Position numbers and translations under genes: made by a program | Notes under the pieces: model-generated | Told to the model about the DNA's origin: nothing | Database searches by the model: none | The model's input: the letters and a program-made list of their open reading frames with translations, nothing else | Assembly (NCBI GenBank): GCA_034437075.1 | Contig: DAOTVD010000408.1 | Coordinates: 1-21,230 of the forward strand | DNA length: 21,230 nt | Direction: 5' to 3' | From: DAOTVD01 sp034437075 | GTDB lineage: Bacteria > Chloroflexota > Anaerolineae > Aggregatilineales > J027 | Shown: positions 7,124-12,692 of the stretch, in pieces | Layout: every line of letters begins with the position of its first letter | Numbering within the stretch: the first letter of the stretch is position 1

Positions 7124-7528
7124 ATGTATTTTGATTACAAGGTGAAGCAAATCCTCAGCGGTGAACGGACGCAAGCGCGCATCCCCGCTGCTGAGGATGA
7201 ATCCGCCGATTATGCGCATAAAGACCCGCAAAAACGCGCCACAACCGTTTATCACGCGAGCGGGCGGGTAAAATTTCGGCTCGGCAATCAATATGCTGTG
7301 CAGCAGCGCGGGCGGCGCGATGTGCTGGGGCGGATTCGCCTGACCGGGATTCACATGGAATTAGCCGGGGCAATCCCCGAAGCGGACATCCCCAAAGAGG
7401 GATTCCCCAGCCGGGCGGCCTTTCTGGCTATCTGGAGCGCGGTGCATGGCCCGGATGCGGTTTGGCTGCCCGTGTGGGTGCTGGATTTTGAATTGGTCGA
7501 AAGCTACATGCCCGCCACCCCTGGCTAG
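7124..7528 (+). CDS. Small ASCH/PUA-like domain protein
   Basis: A 134-residue soluble protein. The order KVKQILSGERTQARI, then GNQYAVQQRGRRDVLGRIRLTGI, then EGFPSRAAFLAIW, then VWLPVWVLDFELV resembles the ASCH fold (beta-barrel related to PUA, proposed RNA-binding or nucleotide-linked), where a substrate-request loop and a final V-x-V-x-x-F-E-L strand recur. The assignment is from pattern only. The start has no clear ribosome binding site; it follows the secreted-protein gene by 17 bases and may be co-transcribed. Its stop overlaps the stop of the convergent glucokinase gene in the shared tetranucleotide CTAG (7525-7528). Confidence 0.7.
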   Translation: MYFDYKVKQILSGERTQARIPAAEDESADYAHKDPQKRATTVYHASGRVKFRLGNQYAVQQRGRRDVLGRIRLTGIHMELAGAIPEADIPKEGFPSRAAFLAIWSAVHGPDAVWLPVWVLDFELVESYMPATPG

Positions 7529-8508
7529 ACCTCGCACCAACCCAGCGCGTAAACCGCCGCGCCATACAGCGCGGCTTTGTCGTTCAGGATGACGTACACC
7601 GGGATATTTTGCAGCATCTCGGAAAAGCGGCCTTTGTCCACAAATGCGCTAATAAAGGTGCCGTCTTGTAGCGAGGGCAAAATGCGTGGCGGGATGCCGC
7701 CCCCCAAATACACCCCGCCCTTGGCCAGCACATTCAGGGCCATGTTACCCGCTTCGTTGCCCAGGATGCGCACAAAGGCTTCTAGCGTTTCGCCGCACAG
7801 GGTCGATTCCTTATCGAGCGCGGCCTGCACAATAATCGGCGTTTTATCTTCGGCGGCATTCAGACGTTCTTGCACCTGCGGATTTTCTTTTTCGTAGGTG
7901 CTGTGCGCGATGTATTCATAAATCTGCGGAATGCCGATGCCCGAACAAATGCGCTCGTAGCTGACATGCCCGAACTTGCCCATCAGATATTGCAAGAGGT
8001 TGATTTCGAACAGGTTACGCGGCGCAAAATCTGTGTGGCCGCCTTCCGTAGGGCTCGCGATGTATTGGCCCTTATGGTGAAACAAGATCGCTTCGCCGAG
8101 CCCCGTGCCCGGCGCCACCACGACCTTATTGCCTTCGGGGATGTCCTGGCCTTCGTGCAGCACATGCAGGTCGCTTTCGGGCAAAAACGGTATCGCGTAG
8201 GCGGTCGCTTCCAAGTCGTTCAACAGGATAACGTCGTCAACATCCAGCGCGGATTGCATGTCTTGTACGTTCACTGTCCAGGGCAGGTTAGTGACCTGCA
8301 CCGTGCCCTGGATGACCGGGCCGGGTAAGCCAAAGACCGCGCGAGTAATCGTTGCGCCTGTTTCATGGATAAACTGATCCACAATATCTTCTAAATGGGC
8401 GAACTTATCGCTTGTATAGACGGTTTCATGTTGGGGGATGGGGCGGCCCCCTTCTTCATAAATCGCCAGGCGGGTTTTGGTGCCGCCGACATCGCCAGCA
8501 ATTAGCAT
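7525..8508 (-). CDS. glk: Glucokinase (bacterial Glk type)
   Basis: Cytosolic ATP:glucose 6-phosphotransferase, 327 residues, close to the length of Escherichia coli Glk (321). Visible: phosphate-1 motif DVGGTKTR (6-13), sugar-binding TNLPW (73-77), catalytic Asp98 in LNDLEATAYA, phosphate-2 motif APGTGLGEA (132-140), EGGHTDFAPR (155-164, sugar contact), CSGIGIPQIYEY, and the C-terminal GGGIPPRI and GRFSEMLQNIPVYVI segments. This set is specific to the Glk branch rather than the ROK family. ATG 8508 begins exactly at the first strand MLIAGDVGG; a TTG seven codons upstream is less likely because AAGGA lies between the two. It feeds glucose into glycolysis. Convergent with the ASCH-like gene, divergent from the solute-binding protein gene. 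Confidence 0.93.
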   Translation of the reverse strand: MLIAGDVGGTKTRLAIYEEGGRPIPQHETVYTSDKFAHLEDIVDQFIHETGATITRAVFGLPGPVIQGTVQVTNLPWTVNVQDMQSALDVDDVILLNDLEATAYAIPFLPESDLHVLHEGQDIPEGNKVVVAPGTGLGEAILFHHKGQYIASPTEGGHTDFAPRNLFEINLLQYLMGKFGHVSYERICSGIGIPQIYEYIAHSTYEKENPQVQERLNAAEDKTPIIVQAALDKESTLCGETLEAFVRILGNEAGNMALNVLAKGGVYLGGGIPPRILPSLQDGTFISAFVDKGRFSEMLQNIPVYVILNDKAALYGAAVYALGWCEV

Positions 8509-8547
8509 AGATTGTTCTTTCCTTGGCAAGGTCTAACACATGTCTCA

Positions 8548-8556
8548 TGTTATAAT
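8548..8556 (+). promoter_or_regulatory. Extended -10 promoter of the solute-binding protein gene
   Basis: TGTTATAAT is an exact TGnTATAAT extended -10, which needs little -35 help; TTGGCA at 8523-8528 is too far away (22 bases). The leader to ATG 8598 is about 35 bases and carries two ACGAGGT repeats, the second of which is placed as a ribosome binding site. Confidence 0.6.
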
Positions 8557-8597
8557 GCAGCAAACACACACGAGGTACTAACGAGGTCTATGATACC

Positions 8598-9911
8598 ATG
8601 CGCCGATTAACCCATGCTACGTTACTTCTGTTTCTGTTGATGAGCGTTTTCATCGTGGCCGCGTGCGAAACAGACGAGGCAGACGACGAAACGGCGGATA
8701 ATGTTGTCACCAATACGCCCCAGCCGACCCTCCCCCCCACAGATGCGCCGACGCCCACGCCCGCGCCCCAAGCGCCCGAAGGTTTCGTGCTGGTGCCAGC
8801 AGGCCAGCCCGTACGCATTGGCCTGGCCACCGACCTGAGTAATCTGTTGCCGGCGAGCGGTCAAGATACATTGCAATCGGCCCAATTGGCTATTGATGAC
8901 TTCAACGCAGCGGGCGGTTTGCAGGGCTTTGAGGTCACGCTGGAAATCGAAGATGACCTCTGCACCGAAGAAGGCGCGCTGACGATTGCCGAGGAGTTCA
9001 TCGCAGCGGGCGACATCGTCGCCGTGATCGGGCATTTATGCTCGGGTGCGTCTATCCCGGCCTCGGATTTGTACGAAGAAGCGCGCATCCCCATGGTATC
9101 CCCAGCCTCTACAGCGGGGTTCTTCACCGCGCGTGGTTACGACACCACCAATCGCACCATCTTTAGCGATAACGTGCAGGGCGTTGTGGCAGCACGCTAC
9201 ATGGCCGAAGTGCTCGGCGCAGATCGTATCGCAGTGTTGCACAACGGCACGCGCTATGGCGAAGGACTCGCCGGCCAGGTCGCGCTCAATTTTCAGCTAG
9301 CGGGCGGTGAAGTCCCCTTGCAAGAAGGCATTGACCCCGAAGCTGAAGATTATAGTGACGTGCTCGATACTGTGGCCGCCGCTGAGCCGGATATTTTGTA
9401 TCTGGGCGGCTATGAGAGCGAGGCCGCGCGCCTGGTGGAAGCCATGCGCAACCGGGACGACCTGGCCGACCTTACCTTTTTCTCGGCGGATGGCGTCAAT
9501 ACGACCGATTTCTTGGAGCAGGCCGCCGAATTTTCCGAAGGTGTGTATACCACCTTTGGCCAGAGCCTGGGCGACCCCGCCGCCTACGAGGCGTTTACCC
9601 AACGCTATGAAGAAGTCTATGGTGTGACGCCGATGGAGTTGGGCGCCTACCACTCCCAAGCCTACGACGCGGCCAATATGATCTTGGCGGCGCTGGAAGA
9701 AGTGGCCGAAGTAGACGAAGACGGGAATTTGCTCATCGAGCGCGAAGCGCTGGTGCAAGCGGTGCGCAATACGGAAGATTTTGAGGGACTTTCGGGCACC
9801 ATCACCTGTGATGCGGCTGGCGACTGTGCCCAGGCGCGGATTGTGGTTTTCCAGGCCCAGGATGGCCAATGGGTAGAACAAGATGTCCCCGACGCGCTGC
9901 AGGTCGATTAG
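8598..9911 (+). CDS. Lipoprotein substrate-binding protein, branched-chain amino acid ABC type (Peripla_BP_6)
   Basis: A 437-residue extracytoplasmic lipoprotein. A signal peptide ends in the lipobox VAAC (Cys23), followed by an acidic and Thr/Pro-rich tether (about 24-60). From about residue 70 the LivJ/LivK-like fold is evident: VRIGLATDLSNLLPASGQD, QLAIDDFNAAGGLQG, then the ligand-contact blocks IGHLCSGASIPASDLYE and PMVSPASTAG, and DILYLGGYESEAARLV in the second lobe. This family captures branched-chain amino acids, amides, urea or small organic acids for an ABC importer. No permease or ATPase genes are adjacent, so its partner or ligand cannot be inferred; it could also serve as a sensor subunit. 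Confidence 0.88.
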   Translation: MRRLTHATLLLFLLMSVFIVAACETDEADDETADNVVTNTPQPTLPPTDAPTPTPAPQAPEGFVLVPAGQPVRIGLATDLSNLLPASGQDTLQSAQLAIDDFNAAGGLQGFEVTLEIEDDLCTEEGALTIAEEFIAAGDIVAVIGHLCSGASIPASDLYEEARIPMVSPASTAGFFTARGYDTTNRTIFSDNVQGVVAARYMAEVLGADRIAVLHNGTRYGEGLAGQVALNFQLAGGEVPLQEGIDPEAEDYSDVLDTVAAAEPDILYLGGYESEAARLVEAMRNRDDLADLTFFSADGVNTTDFLEQAAEFSEGVYTTFGQSLGDPAAYEAFTQRYEEVYGVTPMELGAYHSQAYDAANMILAALEEVAEVDEDGNLLIEREALVQAVRNTEDFEGLSGTITCDAAGDCAQARIVVFQAQDGQWVEQDVPDALQVD

Positions 9912-9928
9912 CATACTGACGATGCTAA
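9908..9928 (+). terminator. Hairpin at the end of the solute-binding protein gene
   Basis: TTAGCAT (9908-9914) pairs perfectly with ATGCTAA (9922-9928) over a 7-base loop and includes the stop codon. No T-tract follows, so it is more likely an mRNA 3'-end stabiliser than a terminator by itself. The segment TGCTAAACT (9923-9931) also resembles an extended -10 for the next gene. Confidence 0.35.
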
Positions 9929-9943
9929 ACTTGCGACCTTTCT

Positions 9944-9989
9944 CGATCAACAGATGGGCAGACGGCCATTAAATACCATCTGTTGATCG
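9944..9989 (+). repeat. 14-base perfect inverted repeat across the start of the EamA gene
   Basis: CGATCAACAGATGG (9944-9957) is the exact reverse complement of CCATCTGTTGATCG (9976-9989), with an 18-base loop. Two bases after the right arm comes a T-run (TCATTTTT, 9990-9997). The right arm contains the TTG (9983) and CTG (9980) that are the only near start codons of the downstream gene. It could be a terminator of the upstream gene, a translation-blocking leader hairpin, or a protein-binding site. Confidence 0.6.
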
Positions 9990-10882
9990 TCATTTTTGTG
10001 ACGCTGATGGCGGGGCGGAACGTATTTATCGCTGCTGTCATTGACGATATTGATGGCATCTCGCTGGCGATGGGCACGGCGGTGGTCGGTTTTCTGGTGG
10101 CGGGGGGCTTACGTGTCCTACGCCAGGGCACCCGCCTGGGCTACGACCTGCGCCCGCGTTTGCCCCGGTTTATCATCTTGGGTATCGGGACGGCCTTCGG
10201 CCTAGCTGGGGCGAATTTGGCTTTAGGGCAGCTTTCGCCCGTGTTGTTTACGCTGATGGATATTTCGCTGTATCCGGTGCTGGTGAGCGTCATCGGGCGG
10301 GTGTTGGTGCAGGACGAAGAGATCCGCTTGCGGCGGATTTTTCCGCTATTGGGGCTCGCCGCGCTGGGTATTCTGCTGTTTAGCTGGCATGATTTGCAGG
10401 GCGACGCGCTCGGTGGGTCGGTGCAAGGCTTCTTTTGGACGGCGCTGAGTGTGGCGGGCTGGGCCACCAGTGTTATCATGATTAGCCAATTGGTACGCCA
10501 GGGCACCCCCGTGCTGGATGTCATCTCGTTTCGGTTTACGCTGACCCCTTTTTTGTTGGCACCCCTGCTTGTGTTCTCGCCCGCTACTACCGCGTTCGCG
10601 CCGAGCGATTTGCCCGCTGTCATCATCCTGGGGGCTTTGGGGTACGCCATCCCGTTTATGTTTTCCTTTACGGGCTTGCGCAATATCTCGGTGATTACGT
10701 TCTCGATTTACACCATGCTGACGCCAGTTTTTACGTTCATCTTCGCGAGTTGGTTGCTGGATGAACCGCCTCTAACCGCCCTGCAAATCCTGGGCGCGCT
10801 GATTATTTTCGCGGCCTTGCTGGGCCGTACTGCCGATCAATATCGCCAGCGCCAACGGGCCCCGACCCTGCAAGAATCGTAA
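9983..10882 (+). CDS. EamA/DMT superfamily permease
   Basis: About 299 residues with ten predicted TM helices arranged as two EamA repeats of five, the layout of drug/metabolite transporters that export amino acids or other metabolites. The first repeat begins LLIVIFVTLMAGRNVFIAAV and the second near FFWTALSVAGWATSV; the family-typical end of repeat 2 (SVITFSIYTMLTPVFTFIFASWLLDEP) is clear. The start is uncertain: the frame is open from 9929 but there is no ATG until 10007, inside TM1. Candidates are TTG 9983, CTG 9980 or ATT 9968 (giving IKYHLLIV); TTG is used here. A 14-base inverted repeat covers this region. Substrate unknown. Confidence 0.85.
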   Translation: MIVIFVTLMAGRNVFIAAVIDDIDGISLAMGTAVVGFLVAGGLRVLRQGTRLGYDLRPRLPRFIILGIGTAFGLAGANLALGQLSPVLFTLMDISLYPVLVSVIGRVLVQDEEIRLRRIFPLLGLAALGILLFSWHDLQGDALGGSVQGFFWTALSVAGWATSVIMISQLVRQGTPVLDVISFRFTLTPFLLAPLLVFSPATTAFAPSDLPAVIILGALGYAIPFMFSFTGLRNISVITFSIYTMLTPVFTFIFASWLLDEPPLTALQILGALIIFAALLGRTADQYRQRQRAPTLQES

Positions 10883-10919
10883 TAATGTAAATGTTAGCGC
10901 TACCCATCAACTATTGTTT

Positions 10920-10928
10920 TGGTATAGG
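10920..10928 (+). promoter_or_regulatory. Possible extended -10 for the PycTM-like gene
   Basis: TGGTATAGG fits the TGnTATAnn pattern, though the last two bases differ from consensus. It lies 43 bases before ATG 10971, inside the only gap between the EamA gene and the PycTM-like pair. GAGG (10957-10960) serves as a rather distant ribosome binding site. Confidence 0.35.
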
Positions 10929-10970
10929 ATAAAAAGCGGAGCAAGCAAGGTTATATGAGGAAAAACTCGA

Positions 10971-11594
10971 ATGAGTGATAACGAATATCCCGCCGAGCAA
11001 GAACGCGGGACACGCGCTGTTTTGAATAGTCAATTTGCCGACCTAGAGCATTTCGGGGTAACAGAATATGTCGGCGGGATGAAGTTCAAAGATGTGCATT
11101 TAGACCCCTCGCGCATGACCTACATGATGTGGTATCACCTGGACATGCAAATCCAGATCGCCGAAATGAAGACGAATATCATCTTGGGCACGGCGGTACT
11201 GCTCGTGGCCAGCGTGGCATTGCAAGATTTTTCGATTACCCAGGCGCTAGAAGATGGCACCACCCAAGAGCGCGTCCAACTGGTTTCAACGGCGCTATTT
11301 CTGGTGACGTTAGCGCTGTGCTTTTTCTTTGCGCTGCGGGCGTCTATGCCGAGCGTCAAAGCCCCCACATATGACAACAAAAATCTATTCTTTTTCGGGT
11401 ATGCTAACCACATATCGGAGAAAGACTACATGAAAGAATACCTGAATCTGACATCACAGGCAATGAAAGAACAGGTCGCGATGCAATTACACGCGCGTTC
11501 ATCTATCGTCGCGCGAAAGTTTCGCAACCTGGGGCTGAGTATGCGCTTCTTGATCTTGGTGATCGTCTTTTGGCTAATTACCGTATTGCTTTAG
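10971..11594 (+). CDS. Three-TM membrane protein resembling PycTM/DUF5706 (Pycsar effector-like)
   Basis: A 207-residue protein: a soluble N-terminal part (1-55), an amphipathic helix HLDMQIQIAEMKTN leading into TM1 (about 69-87), TM2 (about 104-123), the motif NLFFFGYANHI (138-148), a helical segment with MKEQVAMQLHARSSIVARKF (about 165-185), and TM3 at the extreme C-terminus (191-207). The order TM-TM-(L/I)FFG-(E/K)xY-EQ-Q(L/I)HxxSxIxxxKF-TM is what I recall of the PycTM family (PF18967, formerly DUF5706), whose characterised members damage membranes when triggered by cCMP or cUMP in anti-phage Pycsar systems. No nucleotidyl cyclase gene is in the window, so a defence role is not shown. The N-terminal 50 residues look unusual for the family. 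It is followed by a small gene after 9 bases. Confidence 0.65.
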   Translation: MSDNEYPAEQERGTRAVLNSQFADLEHFGVTEYVGGMKFKDVHLDPSRMTYMMWYHLDMQIQIAEMKTNIILGTAVLLVASVALQDFSITQALEDGTTQERVQLVSTALFLVTLALCFFFALRASMPSVKAPTYDNKNLFFFGYANHISEKDYMKEYLNLTSQAMKEQVAMQLHARSSIVARKFRNLGLSMRFLILVIVFWLITVLL

Positions 11595-11603
11595 GATCAT
11601 TCT

Positions 11604-11930
11604 ATGGTGTCTGCGCCGCCCCCCGATGATTTTGATTGCGCGTTGCTCATTGAAGACGCGCACAGCCTGCATATGATCCGCGCCAGTTTTGACGAAACCA
11701 CACGCGATATTCTCGTCGAACCCCGACGCCTGGTGTGGGAAGACCCGCCCGATGTGCAAGCGCTGCTGCTGCGCTACCGCCAGGCGGGGTATCGCGCCGA
11801 ATTTGTCGGCGAGGATGATGGCTACCGCGTCTACAGCATCATAGACAATCGCCTGATTCTGAGCACGTCCACATTCGTGCAGGTGATGCAGGCCTTCGTT
11901 GCCGGGGGCGGCGCGGACGACATTAGCTAA
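11604..11930 (+). CDS. Small protein of unknown function, partner gene of the PycTM-like gene
   Basis: A 108-residue acidic soluble protein with no signal peptide or TM segment. It begins 9 bases after the PycTM-like stop and so is probably co-transcribed. The sequence alternates predicted beta strands and helices (FDCALLIEDAHSLHMIRAS, DVQALLLRYRQAGYRAEFV, GYRVYSIIDNRLILSTSTF, VMQAFVAGG), suggesting a compact alpha/beta domain. I recognise no catalytic motif, and it does not resemble a cyclase or a known immunity protein. A role as regulator or sensor of its membrane neighbour is only a contextual guess. Confidence 0.7.
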   Translation: MVSAPPPDDFDCALLIEDAHSLHMIRASFDETTRDILVEPRRLVWEDPPDVQALLLRYRQAGYRAEFVGEDDGYRVYSIIDNRLILSTSTFVQVMQAFVAGGGADDIS

Positions 11931-12063
11931 TGACGAGCAGAACACAAATCTGTACCAACCGAGGACTTAAGCCCTCGGTACCAAAGGCCAAGATACGCTG
12001 GATGCGATTTTGCTTATCTATACCGCATGCTTGGTTTCGCGCGGCGGCTTCTGGCGGGAGGCG
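11931..12063. other. Intergenic region between convergent genes with a hairpin
   Basis: ACCGAGG (11958-11964) pairs perfectly with CCTCGGT (11973-11979) over an 8-base loop, and flanking GTACC/GGTAC extends the symmetry imperfectly. It lies between the ends of two convergent genes and could act as a bidirectional terminator, but no T-tract follows on either strand. It may instead be a dispersed repeat. Nothing else is recognised in the remaining bases. Confidence 0.45.
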
Positions 12064-12681
12064 TCACAGGAGTAGCGCGAATGTCCCGCCCACCGTAAGC
12101 CCAGCGACGAGCCAACCGAGCCAAATCTGCTGGGGCGTATGGTTCTTGGTGACGCGCCGCGCCCAAGCCGTCAGGCCAACGACCAAGATGGCCGTCAGCG
12201 CCATGGGGGGGCTGTTGAGTTCGCCCAACATGCCCAACCCGACTGCCACCCCCATGCTAGACGCCGCATGCCCGCTGATTTTGGTGTAGCGTTGATTGAT
12301 GAACGCTTGCGCTGGCACCCACACCAGCATGGCCACATTACACACGATGATTCGTTCCGGCGCGCCCAGCGCTAGCAGCTTCAGCAAGCACCATACCCCG
12401 CATATCCACCCCACGATGTAGACAGGCAAGCGCGACGACCGTTGCCATAGAAACTTTCCGCGCCGTTGTTGCCATATCATCACAATCCCCGTGGGCAGCA
12501 TGGTCATGGCGCCGATGAGCGCGATCCAGCCCAGGCTATGCAAGGGCGGTTCGTGGCGCAAGGTCAGCGCCGCCGAGGGCGGAAACAATACGAAAGGATG
12601 CAGAATATACCCCAACGCCCAAGCAATCCGGTTCGAGTCGTCGGGCGCGGGGTCTAGGGACAGGTTCGGCTTGGTCAGCAC
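12064..12681 (-). CDS. PAP2-like integral membrane protein, possibly without full phosphatase motif
   Basis: A 205-residue protein with about six TM helices. Family marks are RSSRLP (81-86), the central SGH motif (136-138, in KISGHAASS), and the third-motif histidine (ARRVTKNH, His181) followed by a terminal TM. These match PAP2/lipid-phosphate-phosphatase motifs 1-3, which usually run KX6RP, SGH and SRX5HX3D. Here the final Asp is replaced by Gln185, and motif 1 is imperfect, so activity on lipid or isoprenoid phosphates is uncertain. The start is GTG 12681, decided by an AGGAGG site immediately upstream; it follows the PPDK stop by 11 bases and is co-transcribed with it. Confidence 0.75.
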   Translation of the reverse strand: MLTKPNLSLDPAPDDSNRIAWALGYILHPFVLFPPSAALTLRHEPPLHSLGWIALIGAMTMLPTGIVMIWQQRRGKFLWQRSSRLPVYIVGWICGVWCLLKLLALGAPERIIVCNVAMLVWVPAQAFINQRYTKISGHAASSMGVAVGLGMLGELNSPPMALTAILVVGLTAWARRVTKNHTPQQIWLGWLVAGLTVGGTFALLL

Positions 12682-12692
12682 GAAGCCCCCTC

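Noticed and set aside
10971..11930. Complete Pycsar anti-phage system
   Set aside because: No nucleotidyl cyclase gene within the window; only an effector-like membrane protein is supported.
11930..12289. 119-residue plus-strand open frame overlapping the PAP2-like gene
   Set aside because: Begins at the stop of the preceding gene and runs through the hairpin; low-complexity, no ribosome binding site, opposite strand has the membrane protein.
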